A stretch of DNA of 64,000 nucleotides from Branchiostoma belcheri (taxonomy: Eukaryota > Chordata > Leptocardii > Amphioxiformes > Branchiostomatidae), in NCBI RefSeq assembly GCF_001625305.1, contig NW_017804098.1:211651-275650 (forward strand), in the 5' to 3' direction. The notes beneath the pieces were generated by a model, which was not told where the DNA came from, searched no databases, and worked only from the letters and a program-made list of their open reading frames with translations. Position 1 is the stretch's first letter. Each line of letters starts with the position of its first letter. Positions 34,441 to 48,364 of the stretch are shown here, piece after piece. A program made the translations under genes and the position numbers.

Positions 34441-34600
34441 ACTGTCCACCGACGCGGCTGATAAAGCATTTATACCCGAGAATCCCGACGTTGCAAAACA
34501 AGGTGGCATGTGCGCCGTCTGATTGGCCCACGTCACGAGGGGTTGGGTATGTTATAAACACCTTCTTATGACGTCGCAACTACGTCACGGAAAATCGATA
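34441..34600 (-). promoter_or_regulatory. ETS1: ETS1/2 main promoter: TATA, CCAAT and three CRE-type sites
   Basis: On the minus strand TATAAAT lies at 34474-34468, a CCAAT box at 34526-34521, TGACGTGG at 34536-34529, and two further CRE-type sites at 34569-34576 (TGACGTCG) and 34581-34588 (TACGTCAC). The TATA-to-exon spacing predicts a start near 34440. The order and spacing are those of a focused, inducible promoter. Confidence 0.7.
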
Positions 34601-37600
34601 ATGGCTGACAGCCCTTCTATTGTTCAGGCAGTAATCCGACACGCCATTTTATGTATGTTCTCTGACCCATGCTGACCCAGCCAATAGTAAGCTAGCAACG
34701 CTGTGACGTAGCCCAAATTAAAAACAAATGTCACTTCCATATAAGGTAACATTCTGGGCTACCCCGACTTACGCCGAAGGCAACCCAACACGATCTATTC
34801 TTAGAAAGGAGGTTCCCAAGTAGCGGTCGCTGGACGAGAAACGGGTCAGAATGCGGTCGTAAACCTGACTATTGTGGTTTAAACATGAATTGCGAATGGA
34901 TATCCTATGGAGATGTGGAGTATTTTTGATAGCTCGTCTGCTAAGAAACGCACGAGGGATACGCAATAAAGATGTAAAGTTTGTTTGCGTACTTGGCTGT
35001 AAGGGACTGTTTGTACGCAACCAGCTTTATCAACAGGCTGATCGTAACTCAACATGTAGGTTTGTTTATGTGGAGTGATAAACGTCATCGACCACAGTTC
35101 TCTTTGTTCGGTTGACTTGTTTTGATCTTACGTTTACAGAGACCAGTGTTTTGTGGCCAACACTGGGGGTAGGTGATACCAAAAGCTCCTTGGTGATACC
35201 GTCTTCAGAAAACATAAACATATAACGTTATAATAACTTATATATTTCAGGGACAAACCTAGCAAAACATTCTAACATTTCAGACAAACACATCGCCTAC
35301 ATGTAGTATGTCTACCACTCCAGACCAATATAATGTGAAATAATGATTATGTAATAAAGTTCTGTTAGTCGTGTAACTTGACTTGCTTTATCCGATCCGA
35401 TAATTGTTTACGCGCCAATGCCCAGTTTTTAAAACCCCGTGAGGGAAAGGTCAACACTTGTCTTGAGCCAACAACAACAGGCATGAACAGACAGGGTGCT
35501 GACGTGTTGTGTTGTTGGTTATCACCTGGGCACGACAGGCTGTTTTATGAAGACATATTGGTGTCGTTGTCCCCAGCTACGTGCACCGTCACCACGACTT
35601 GGCACCTGTTTGTTCTGGCTCCAGGCCAGGGTCTGGCAAGGACAAACACACAAACAGCCCAGAAATATATAGATTCTAAGAAGGAGGTTAGAAGCCCAGA
35701 AAAGTTCTAGATATACATGTACATGGATAATAAAACTGAGCAATTAAGTCATGTCTCAGCATCTAACATACGTAAAGTTAACCTTCATCTACAAACGTTT
35801 CAGGCTGAAACGTTTAATACTGATAATAGCAACTGCATTAATATTTGTGTGAATGTTGTTTTGCACGTACAGCGAGGCGAACAGATGAACCGCATAGAAT
35901 TTTAATAATGTAGTAGGAACAAGGACACACTTCTGTATAATGTCCTTGGTAGGAAGATATGAAGGATAGGAAAAGTTGAGTAGTAAGATGAGAAGCCAAC
36001 GCTGTGCATCTTCTTGGAGATTTTCCAAAGCTCACCCATATGAATAACAGAAATCGTCATCACAAAAAAGTAACACGTCTTACGCAACACTCGACGCATG
36101 TTGACCTACAGTTACCTCGCCTCACAGACCAAATGGCAGCGTCTATGGTGAACCGAAGTAACCCGGTAATTACCCGCAAGGCTGCCTAGGTGTCTTCTTT
36201 CTCAAAGTTTCTGGTGTGCCTATGACCAATGAAAGAGACAGGTAATCCCATAAGATATTTCTCTGAAAAACGATACGAAGAGTGGTAATCACGGTAACAA
36301 TGGTTAATACACAGGAGGGGTCGATGGCCTTCCTTTACTACGGGGAAGGCAAACGTGTTTGATCCGATGATTAGTCCTTCGGAGAGAAGTCACCATCAAA
36401 CAAGTGTACCGTAGGGTGTTGTAGATTACTATTGTCCTGGTACATGCTAAGGAACAGGGCTAGATATAGATTTCCTGTGAGCTACATCCTCTCTAACTTT
36501 AGCACAGGGTACTGTAGTAACAATCGTACTATACTCTACTAGACTCTTCACGTTCCCCCATTGCAATTTTCTCAAGATTTTAACATATCCATTCCTATTT
36601 AGGTCGATATCCTAAAAAGTCATACAAAGGAATGACAGCCTACGTAGCAGCATGAATTAAGAAAGTCGTAGCAGCATGAAGTAGAGTTAGAGTTGACAAC
36701 TTGTGGTAGCAAATCTGTCACAAACAACAAAATCCCACAGTAGTTTGGGTGAAGGTCAACTCAGGAACGTGTATTTTGGCACGGGCTGGGTTCTTGGAAG
36801 GTTCCATCTGCACAGGGAGGCTATTTGATCCCCCAAACAAACTTGTTCAGCGGTTTGGTCTGTCGTAAGATCATAACCCCCAACTGTGTTTGTCAATTGG
36901 GTTACCGTACGTAGCAGCCCCTCCCCTGACCTGAGATGACCCGACAACGCCAAGGGCGACGGGTACATGGGAATTTCTCGGAAGTCGCGCAATGTTTTAG
37001 TACGATGTGGATTAATATATTACCGTCAGCCCACATTGGGTGGCATATTCATTTATTACAGCAGTAGAATGTTAAGTATGAAGATGATGGAGATGAGCTT
37101 GTTATTCTTGTGTTTTGCATTCTTGGGTAGACTTTTATACATGTAACTAGTGGCCATTAGATAAACGTCCCCTTCCACTGGACAATAATTTATCGCGACA
37201 TCTGGAACGACTCTGACAAAATAGCCAATGATTGTTCCAGGAAATAAGCTCGTACAAGGAAGTAAATCTTGCTTGTCATGCTGAATGTGAAATTCACAGG
37301 CGGTTTCAATTTCAGCTTACGTTCCAAGAATAGCAACTGGCATAGGGAATGACGCTGACTTTGGCACTTTAAGACACTTATCAGTTTTAAGTCTGGAAAA
37401 CAGATTGGCATGTTTGAGAACAGTTTACCGTAGCTGTCATCCCTCTTTTGGGCTAGCTAGTTGATACAAGATAGATATGGAAAACAAACACACATGGTGA
37501 ATTCATAATTATACAACGAGGAATGCCACGAGGATAGATTGCACTTTCATGTGATATGCGAAATGGCATTACATTTACAACATTATCAAGATGCGTAACG

Positions 37601-40600
37601 ATAGAATCTGACAACCAGGAAAAATACTTACCTGGCAGAGATGGCACAGTGATCATTCTGATCCTGCTTATTGCAAGTGAGTGTCCGCCTCTTCCAAGGT
37701 AGAGTGGTTTATCTATCGTTTTGTGCGCCCCTCTTTAGGGGCTACTACTTTTTGTTTGGTCTGGACAAAAAAATAGTTCCCTATTTTAAGTCCCACTGTA
37801 TTATTCTGTTTAGCCCTAAATTATAATGTGAGATCTATATTCTACCTGTCTGGCACAAATGCAAACACAGTGTTAAACATGTACTCCGGGACATACACTA
37901 TGCAACTGAATCATATACTACTTGTCTTAGTAGTTTTTTTTTTATTCGCAGCAAGTTACCATGTCAAATCCGCCATAAAGATATATTCTGATTTCCATAC
38001 GAAAATGCACAGATACAGTACTAGTGTGTGCTCTGGATGTGCTATCCAGTAAGAATGTGACGTCAGAAGAAATGTAAAGTTCCGGAGAGGTGTGCTCTTC
38101 CCTAGGGATCCTGTGTAAATACGTTGTACACCCTATGCCGAGGTTGCTGCCAATTTTACGCTTGTTGGAGGTAATTACTGAGACTGAGCTTTCTCGGGTC
38201 ACGAGATTGACACACCCAGATCTTACGTCGCAGGTACACAATCCTCTCTATTGTCCCCACACCACGATGTGCTGTCACGATTTGAACGCACCTGTAGATT
38301 CGTCCCTCAAATCAAGGATTTTCTCAGATTTATTTCAGACATTTCGTGTCTTGTTGATAAGTCTGTATGAAAGGCTGTACTTATATGCTCGTCTTTTTAA
38401 CAGGTGTGTCAGAAACACGTCAGGAGCGCCTCAGGTGTACAGAAGCCAGGAGAGCGTACATAATCCCCGCACGTCGCCTGTGGGGAGGAGATAATGAGTC
38501 CGGACTAATATAAGTACCAATTGTTCCTCATCACCAGCTGATCCCAGCCCTCATATTAGACCCGATGACGCGGCTAATATGCCGCACCCTCACCAAATAC
38601 GCCTTGATTGTTGCTTCTTTTTTTCAGTCCTTAAATAGAATGGAGGGGTTAGACAAATACAACGAGCGTGGCAGTTAACGTCAATTGTGCTTAAAAGAAG
38701 TACTCTGTTTGTAGCTATAGTCGATAGGGTACTTGATGTTAGCAACCTGACAACAGTGTGCTACATGTTGAAATCTCCAGGCTTCCCCGGGCCATGACAG
38801 GCAATGGATTGTAACTTGTGACCCCCACCCCCCTCCCCAACAAGTGTAATAAAATGCATGTGTCAACTGCGTATATACGGTCGATATGTGCGCAACAAAA
38901 GGATCCTTCTGCCACATATGATTTCCTGGTCCATACGATGATTTACACAAATGGTGAAAATTAATATATTCTTGGTAGAGCGAACAGAATAAATTAGCTA
39001 TAGATGGGATTTGAATAGATACCGGATTGGACCAGTAAGGACTTGTTGTTTTCCACTGGGACTAATTAGTTAGTCTGAAACAGCAGCTATATCCCGCATT
39101 CTGAACCATAAAACATTTATCATGGGTATTTTTTGCACTGATTACACTGATGGTCAACCCCCATTAGGTTTGTATGTAGGATGGAAACGGTGGTGACGCA
39201 CACTTGTGTCCACATGTGTGTCGCATTTCACATAAAACTAGAACACTTGGCTTAAATCATATTTTGTATAAATTACAAAGTCATCTATAAGTTTCCCTTT
39301 CCGCATATATGAATCTATGACTTGAAAAGACAATACGTCCATGCACTTATCACATCCATCTACATGTATCTTATTAAACCCTGACTAACTCGAAACATGT
39401 CTTCAGCATGCACTAAAACAGGCCAGCACTGTACATCCAGCCAAAGCTATGAGTCACACTTGTATGTCGACTTGATGGTGAGAAAGATGCTTCAAATTAA
39501 AGTGTTAGTCTGATTCTATGGATTGTGGTAATAAAAGCGAGAAGAAACCAACAATCGTGACCACCCCATAATTGACGTCTTTTACCGAATATCAAAAACG
39601 ATAAAGGCACCCCGCCCCCTTAAGACTATAATATGTCTCCCTCCTGTAAGACAGCCTATGTGGGAGGCCAGTTTTATGTATGGATACCGTAGCCTGCTAC
39701 GTGCGCGGTAAGCTCCACAGAAAATCGATAAGCTCCCGCCGTGGAGACGTAATCTCCTCCCTTCACCTTGAACCTTTCTTTCCCTGCATACATGTCTTTC
39801 TGCGCTCAGCGCGGCTGCGCGGTGAATGTGCCGCGCGGCGTAGCCCACATTTTGTACTGTTGTAATGCACCCGGCTTACACGGCGCCGGCTATTTATAAC
39901 TCCCAGCCCTACGGCAACACTTAACTTGGCGAAATAGATAATACAGATATCTATAGTAACCCCAAATGTACAGAGTGTGGGAGTGTGCTCGGTTATTGCA
40001 GCCTGAGATATGACTAGAATGCTCAAGTGGTTGCCTCAGGTTGTCATCATAAAGTGCGGACGGGGTGTGCAGATTTAAGACTGCTCGGTGCAGTGGGAAA
40101 ATGGTGGCATGGCACCAAGCTGGCATTACGTACTACGTTACAAGATTTACTAAGACTGCGACTAAGTAATAATCATAATGCTGCCATAACACTCAGTAGG
40201 TATTTACAGTGCTGAAAAATGTTTAATGGATTCTCTTACAAAGTGTAGAAATCTAAAATTAAATTGAAGAAAAACATGGAACATTAACACTGTACTTTAT
40301 GACTGGTCCATCACCGGAGTCGGTGGGAGATTGAACAAACGAAGCATTAATACTTATCACAAGCCACCAGCACACTAATAGTCTCACTCCGCGCTGATAG
40401 AAAGCTGTGTCAATACTTTCTTGTCAATATGTCAATATTTTTGTGGTCAAACATTATTTCTCGGTCTTCGTTGATTGGTTGAAGAAGACTCCACAGCGGA
40501 AGGGGCGGGGCTGTTAAAATGCCCAGGCACATGTTCTAATGGATCCTTGTCATCTTGTAGGCTATCTTCGGGCCATATTTTAAGTGCCATACACGGTGTT

Positions 40601-41340
40601 GTATCGCCATGGTAGCCCGCGCGCCGCCCGGCTTTGATGTCGATCCATACCGCCCACGCGCCAGGCTTTCATCTAGAGTCCGAGTTTGGAAAATACAATT
40701 TGTAACTGGACAGGTATGCCCAAAAATGGCATGCAGCTGATGAATATCACTTCATATTGTTTCGTCAACATTGATTGTTGCCATGAGAACTATGGCTGAT
40801 ATAATCATGATAATGGAGCTGATTTCCGTGCTGTTTAATATAGCCCGGGGTCGCTCCAAAATGGCATATTCATAATAAGAAATTCATCTACCCACTTCTT
40901 CTGTAATGTATGGTTTCATTGACATTAATAGTAGAATTAAGTCCAATAGACATCTGTTGGCTTCGCAACTAACAATATGCTTTCAACACCATTTCATACA
41001 CACATCTTCGACCGGCCGAGGCGTTTTTTAGGAGTACAGAGTAATAATGCGTTTTTATCTTATAGGATATCATTACTGTCTGTACCCAGAGTACTCACGT
41101 TACCCGGCGCTGAGCCGCCATAACCTGAGTACAAATAGAATTGATATGTCGTAAGAAATAGAGAAACGACATAGTAAACGAACCCCCCCCACCCCACACA
41201 CACACAATGTAGAGATTGGGCAGGTGGGGTGAATACAGAATAGTGCTAGTGGAGTTAGCCGACCATAACGAATGTGTAACACCGGATTATTCTCCCTGTT
41301 TGCCCGATGTCTAACGTCTATCAGTAACCATATAAAGGGT
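34601..41340. other. Intergenic DNA upstream of ETS1/2
   Basis: No gene recognised. CpG-rich patches occur near 39,800-39,890 and 40,610-40,670, and a promoter-like cluster near 40,471-40,510. Because ETS genes have distant enhancers this span may be regulatory, but nothing here is directly recognisable as an enhancer. Confidence 0.5.
40471..40510. promoter_or_regulatory. Promoter-like motif cluster
   Basis: ATTGG (CCAAT box in reverse), AGCGGAAGG (ETS-type) and GGGGCGGGG (GC box) lie within 40 bases. No exon is evident beside it. It could be an enhancer or a non-coding RNA start. Confidence 0.3.
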
Positions 41341-41513
41341 CTGGTGGATGCTCTCCAAGCAGAGGTTGGTGGGGAAGCTAAAGATTGTTATCTTTCTATG
41401 TATGCCCCTTTTTTTCACCAGGTGTTGGTAGCGACAATAAAACGGGGCACGTATAGAAAAGTAACGATCTTCCCCAACAACCTCTGATTGTTCACTTGGA
41501 GAGTACTGGTGGA
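41341..41513. mobile_element. Foldback MITE (copy 2) with 8-bp target duplication
   Basis: The body, 41349-41505 (157 bp), starts TGCTCTCCAAGCAGAGGTTG and ends with the reverse of TACTCTCCAAGTGAACAATC. Direct repeats CTGGTGGA flank it at 41341-41348 and 41506-41513. The ends match copy 1, but the interior differs except for inverted arms. Confidence 0.85.
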
Positions 41514-41952
41514 GACTATCTGACGTGCATTTTATGTACTTTACCCGGTAGGTACGGTCAAGTTCGACTGAAATAGTCATGTTACAATTGACTGAAGTAA
41601 CTGACGCCTGTCTCACTTGACTCGAGTCCTCAGTGACTATATTCGTACATATATACTTGTAAGCTGGTCACGTTCGTGCAAAGGAGGGAGAGGCGTCCGT
41701 ACTATGTTTAAGATTGACAGTTTTCATTACAATAGGGTGGGTCTTCTGTTGACATCATACCATTGAACAATGGAGCACATGTGTGATGACAGGTGAGATA
41801 AGCGGGATGTTATGTCAACACCTAGGGTACCTGTTTTACGTATGCTCAACAGCTGGGCTGTAACAGGTTAATGGACTAAGTTGAACAAGTAAGAATTATT
41901 TTTGTGGTGTCGAGAAAACTATGTTCGCACACCAGAGAGAACTACTCGGATG

Positions 41953-42093
41953 TAATCTCCAAGCAGATATCTGGCGGCAAAAGCATTACTGTTAGAACTG
42001 GCCATCAAAGGAGAGTCCGCAGTCCCATCGCCCAGACTGTCTGGCGAAATTGACACTGTCCCTGCAGCCACCGAAAGATCTGCTTGGAGAATA
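41953..42093. mobile_element. Foldback MITE (copy 3), older
   Basis: A 141-bp element with ends TAATCTCCAAGCAGAT and the complement of TATTCTCCAAGCAGAT. The flanks CTCGGATG and CTTGGATC agree at six of eight positions, a decayed target duplication. Confidence 0.75.
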
Positions 42094-42442
42094 CTTGGAT
42101 CCGCACGTACCCCAGCTACTATTTCACCAAGCATTACAAACGTATATAGTATAGTCTGTACTGAACTCTCTCAAACGTCACTCAACTCCCCTCGGGGCTG
42201 TTGTTCCTCCACACCCATATTTGTCCTTGTCTGCGAGCATGTCTGAACGATTATATGACTCGGCAGGTCACGATCTTGTCAGGCACTATCAATGAGTGAT
42301 ATCCCCACAGTACACACACAGACAAAGGACAATGGCACATAAAAGAACGAACTAAATGTCACACGTAAGTCAAACCTACCTTTCGGCAATTTATTGTGCT
42401 CTCCATTGCTATATATGAGACAAAACCGCTTGAAATGATGTT

Positions 42443-42444
<2 letters not shown>

Positions 42445-42484
<40 letters not shown>

Positions 42485-42491
42485 TGATGTT

Positions 42492-42549
<58 letters not shown>
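42445..42549. repeat. (CA)n microsatellite, two blocks split by a duplicated 14-mer
   Basis: Two long CA blocks are separated by AAATGATGTTCATA, and the same 14-mer precedes the first block. The locus duplicated as a unit of flank plus repeat. Confidence 0.95.
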
Positions 42550-42551
<2 letters not shown>

Positions 42552-45500
42552 AAATTTTTAATTGGTGTGCTTCAAGTTTATTCACCTTTCCATACAATTA
42601 CCAGTAGCCCATTTGTCTTGTCAGTTGTTAATCTTTCACGGATTCTAGGAAGGCTTATTATGTGTGGCTACCTGTCTGCGGTCATGTTGAGTCTCGCCAT
42701 CAGCCGTGCCTTTGTGTTATGGCATGTGTCAGACAATACTTTGTAGAGTGGCGAGTAGAGTGGTAATGTGAGTGTGGCCGAGTGTTATATTGGTGTGTGC
42801 GTGTACGTGTAGTTATGTAAAGTGCGGTCAAGGTTACCCGAGGACACTTTTCTGCTGGCATCCACGTCATTCCGCACTTGAAAAGCACTTGTCCAAAGTT
42901 CTCCAAATGAGTGTTCTTTGTCATGTTTGACGAAATACACCCCATCGCGTACGTCAAATTCATTGTTGGATTTTTGGTGAAACGAGATAAATGTTTACGG
43001 ATCAGATATTTTGTAAAAGACAGATTTGACTTCACTGTTTGTTTTTTTCTGTTGACACTCATTGGATCGTGAGGGAGACATAATAGATGTTTTGATGCGT
43101 TTCTGCTTCGTTTAGCCCCAAAACATGTTCCAAACAAACTTTACAACAATAGCTAAGATTCAATTTACCCGCCATTGTTTACGTACGCATGCGCCGTGTG
43201 GATACGAAACCCCCTTCCGAGAAGCCCGGGGGAAAGGGCGGACCGCACGGGAGTCAGCTGTTTTTGTTGGGGTGGGGACACGTCATGTCAAGTTGACTCA
43301 GTACTGGGGAGGGGCTACCTGTCAGATTTGTAGGGCAGGGGGTCACGGCTAAATGGAGGTGTGTTCTTTCTCAGTAAAGGTTGTGCTAAAGGAGGTCATT
43401 GACATGCAGTAAGAGAACACATCGAAGTTCGCCCCCCTCCCTCCTCCCACTGACTTCTACCGGACTCTTCTATTTCAATCATTTCACAGGTGTGGTACTT
43501 GTACTGTTTGTAGAACTTAACAATGAGTCATTTTGCTATTCAAAAGTCTCTGTTGGACATGATGGATTAGAATTTGGATAGGATTAAAGATTTTCCTAAT
43601 CCGACTTCAACTATGCCAGTGAAAACTTTTACCCGCGGTACGGTGGTCTGGTAAATATTTCCTACATTGTTCTTCAGTACATAAAGGTCCGTGGCTACGT
43701 AGAAAGTGACTCACTTCATTTGTTTTGTAGACAAACCTATCAGATTCTTTATCGTGGAATGTCATGATGTGAGGAGATACACAAAACAAACTTGTTTTCA
43801 GGCTCTGTCAGAAGTTATGTGTTACACAATGTGTTACACAATACACACTCATGCATAGCCTGTGTATACAAGCTCTCGGCCGGAGGTTAATGACCCCCAC
43901 CCCAAGCGGCAACCTTAGGGCGGCGGCCGCCAGGAGCGCGATTTAGTCAGGCTAACTCATGCACTGTCATCTTCTGACCAATGGAATGGCTGCTAGAAGC
44001 GTGATATAGCAAATTGCAGACTTGTGAGGAATTTGTACACATAGAGAAATTCTTCATTGTGGGTATGCAGAATGCAGACAGAGTACGCCAAAAAGATGAT
44101 ACATGTACATAACTATATCATACACAGAGCTTGCGTAAGAATACTTGACACATGCACGCTCATGTCGTGTCTAGCCTGGTGCCCAAACCAATTTTGGATA
44201 CGCCTAAAATTGAACACGTCAAAAATAAGCCAAAGCCTACAAAAGTACAAGAACCTCTGCTTGAAGAATAAGAAATTGTGCCCTGTACGTTGTCAGTTCA
44301 CTCTCATCACCGCGCAAAGCCGGCGTTTTGTGGTGAAGTTTACCGCGAACAGCCTCAGGGCCAGCACCGGTTCAAACTTTATCTATGCCATGTTTGCAGC
44401 CTTTCTTCTTTATCTGCGTTTCTCATGCAGGCTAAGTGTTCGCAGTTTATCTATGCTTAACTTTTAGCTTTTCTTGTCTTATCTGTGTTTTTCGTGTCTG
44501 CTTTTACGCTCAGTGTATGTACATGTATCTGTATACGTATATGCACAGGATTTATAATTCCCTGGTATTTGTTGACCGTGCTACAAAGTACATGTAGTTT
44601 TGTGCAGTTGGTTGACGACGGGTTGATCAGATGCTGGCGGCCTGAAGCCGCTACTTAACCAGACTCTCTACTGTTCACGTTTGTTTATACATGAGGATGT
44701 ATAATGGACTATCTCAGCCCTATGTAAGTCGCGTTGCCGTCCAAACCACGCTTACCAGGCTTGGCGGGAGAACGTCGCCAAATGGGCCTGTCAGATGATG
44801 AGAGATGGGTTGTCATGGCGACAGAACCAGAGCGGGGTTGTGAGTGATGGAGCTGAAGGTCTCCCGCTGATTGATAATCATAGAGGCTCCGGGGCAACGC
44901 CGTAACCTGTCAGTCATCCTGCCAGGAGATGCCGGAAGCACTGAGAGAGAAGCGTGAGGCTGGGTTTACATTCTGACATCAACTCAAGGACACTGGATAC
45001 AAACATGAGGCAGTCTGCAATATGAAATAGTTTGTCTCGATACGTAGAACTTATAAGCATTACTGTAGGCGTCAGATATAAGCCAGATATGTAATGCCTT
45101 TGAAGATCTTGCCATACATTTTACCTGCCACAATTGTTGTGCAATAAACTTTCATGCAAACATGTCAGTGCATCTTATCTGAACACAGCGCGGTACTGTG
45201 TTCCGTTTGAAGCTCCTTGCTGTATGCAGGGGAAGTGAGGACAGTGGTAGTGAAATGGCGTCGTGACAGACGCTGCGGGGTGGTCAGGATAATGCCATCA
45301 TCATAGACCCAATCAGTGCAGGAAAGTGAGATCAAATTAATAGGTGAGCACAAGGCACGGAAATAAAACATGATCTAATGCACGATATGGATGGACTGTC
45401 GCGTTTGCTGTTCGGAGCATTAAAAACATCAAAATTTTGGTCTGTGCATTTATGTAGTCCACCGATCTGTAGATTTGCAGAAATACTCAGGATCCTGGCC

Positions 45501-47973
45501 GAGGGACCATGTAGTACTAGTACTAGTACGAGTATACTTTCGCCCGCTGGCAGTGAGAGGTACTCTATATGTCATCCGCAGATGGCGAAGATTCATCTAA
45601 AAAGCACCTCATTTTTGAGCATGACAGGCATAAAACCCGTTAACTTCGAATACCGCATTACGAGATGTGTTGAAGCTTGTGCTGAGTAGTTAATTTCTCT
45701 CTCCAAGAGCAAGGCGTTTGCATAACAGCCAATGACGTACGGTAGGTTTTTCAGCAGGCCTGTTAAAAGTTATGAAAGAAATTTGACATATCCTATTCGT
45801 AAACAACCAAGCTTTGTAAAATGACTTTATAATTCCTGTAATGTTTCATTGTTGGAGGTCACAAGCCCTATCATATATGAACAATTTACATAAGATGTAA
45901 TTTAGCTACCACCTGTCGAGCTGTGGGTATTATGAAAGACGAGGTCTTTACAGGAGCATCTAGCAGCTATTTCATAACATGAGATATATTGTATAGGCAT
46001 AATGTACTTCTCACGTTTTTTGCCATGCTGGGCATCCAGAGTGATATGGGGACACGACTCCAATTTATGTATGTATCAACATAAGCCTTTAGGCATATCA
46101 GCATTTAGGCATGAGATATATTTCACGAGTTAGCTATACGTGGTTTGCATTGCTACATTTTGAGGAAGAATGAAACCATATATACACCACTTCTACGCAG
46201 TTTGATGGGGCACATAAGTATCAGAAGCACTCCTAATTACTTACGAATTTCCACCAATCGTCTTGAATTAACGTTTAATGATTTGCACAGCCCCCGGCCC
46301 TGTCAGTCACAGAAAATGGATGAGGCTGTGTTTGATGTACGCTGATGAAAGCCTCCCAGTGATGCGCCGATCTTACTATTGACATGCCAGCAAGTGGAAG
46401 TCACTGGCAGCCTGTTTGATATACTAATGATGACAAAGGCGAGGAAATGCTTCATTAACCCATGCACGGATGAAAATAGTCGCTCGTTAATATGAGGAAA
46501 CCGAGTTGCTAAAATTGGAGTTTGGCATAATGCCGAGGTGACATATCAGATGGAACCGGAATTTAAAAATCATGATGAGGATGAACCCTTATTTCAGGCC
46601 ATGTCAGGGGGATTTGTATTGCAGGCACGAAAACCGACGAGATACCGTTTGAAAGCTTCACTGTTCATATGCCGAAAAGGATATTATCAACTGGCGTCAC
46701 AAATCTGTTCAGCTATCTGTAATATTTTTGGAAAATCGAAAATTATGGAGAGGACGACGTTAACTGATCCCAAATGCTGAGTATTAAATGCGCCAGTCTC
46801 CGACTAGAGAGTTTGTTCTTCCTGCCACCTGTTGAATTGTTACCCAGACCTGGCTGGCTTGAATGAGCTGACATGTTTAGACTCAGAAGAGGAAATAAAC
46901 TACACTCCAGTTGTGTCCCGTACGTAGAAGAATGATGATAAGGACTTGTGTCGGCAGTTTTTGTATATAGGCGAGGAACACAATACAAGTACAGTACAGA
47001 ACAAGATAACCATCTTTTAAGGCTCTTGTACCTAAATGATCCGGTCGATTCTGATGTTACATTACCCAATGTCATTTCAGGTTGTATAAATATATTTTCA
47101 GAGATCACCTTCAGATTTCTGGTGACGTCTACTTACAAATCAAACCAGTCAATTTGTGGATGGAGCAGCTGTATCATTGAGTCAAGAGTCACAACTGGAC
47201 GTGGAAGGAGAAAAACCGCTAAAGCGGGATCAGTACGCCTACTTCCCCCAGGCGGAACCGCGGTAAGAGGCGGGTCTGATGCTATCAGACTAGGAACGGC
47301 GGATGCATCTGGCTCACGTAGGATGGACATGATATGTTTAGACTTGCTAGCTGCTCTGATTTGTATCAGGCTTTGTGGTACAAGTCCACCCACTAAGGCC
47401 AGTCTATCAGAACTATCTGTAATACAGGTCAGAATTAGAAGAACACGTGTAATAATAGATTCAACATTTATGGACATCAGATGTTCATTGAAAAATTGAT
47501 CTTATTTTACAATACTTCCTCCGAAATTAATATTAACCAGGGCCAACATCTTTATTGCCTGCTTGCGGTCTATCATATAATTGGATGCAGTCTTCCCTTG
47601 TCTATTAGTCTTCAGCTCTGAAAATCATTCATATTTTTGACCCCGCATCTACTATACGTCCGTCATCACTATATGCTATACATAACAGCTATATTAAGTA
47701 ATATCATTTACGTACTGCAACTGTTGTGATTACTTTATTTCGTAGACTAATCATGACTAAGCTAGACCTCAACATGGTAAGTAATGCAAAGTACATGGTA
47801 CCGCACAGGAAACCAGGGGGGATTCCTGAAACTTTCCCCCGGCTGCTGCGGGCGAGGATGTGACGTTTACATGAGCCGTGCCGTGTCTCCGGGGACTTCA
47901 GGTCGGGACGAACGTTAAGTCTGACACAACAGCCCGACTGAGCCGTGACGACACACCTCTCACAACTTCTCAG
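42550..47973. other. Intergenic, nothing firmly recognised
   Basis: About 5.4 kb. CCTCTGCTTGAAGAATA near 44253 is an isolated end of the foldback family. At 46948-47499 (plus) and 47133-47477 (minus) long frames overlap on both strands; see findings. No splice-linked exons seen. Confidence 0.5.
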
Positions 47974-48364
47974 AACATTCGTAAGGTGACACGGACAAGA
48001 TGACCCTTAGTTCCTGTCCTTTGTTCTCTTCGTGGTAAAAGACATCTATCCCTCAGGTAGAGTGACATGGACCTAAATGTCATCCACCTGTTCAGTTTTT
48101 GCTGACATGTTCCATTTCTAGTTCCAAATGTCCAAGGATGCGTAGCTAAGAATATCGGTATGCCATAGTATGTTACCAAGCGCGGCAGTGGAACGTTTGT
48201 GCCATGGTCACGGTTCATGGCAGGTAAGTTGAACTAACTTACACTGTAGCATGTAGTTGTTGACATCCTTTTGTCTCGAGAGACAATGGAGTATGTAGTA
48301 CTACAATACAATAATGAATCGGTAGAGGTCTCTCTTACAGGTGCCTTGTATGTGTACACAATGC
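47974..48364. repeat. Haplotype copy A of a segment repeated at 49143
   Basis: Nearly identical to 49143-49525; the main difference is a 7-base insertion (ATGTAGT) near 48293 in this copy. The second copy starts right after an N, which suggests overlapping allelic contigs rather than a true duplication. Confidence 0.85.

Noticed and set aside
42279-42548. Cys/Val-rich 89-codon minus frame
   Set aside because: It is translation of the CA microsatellite.
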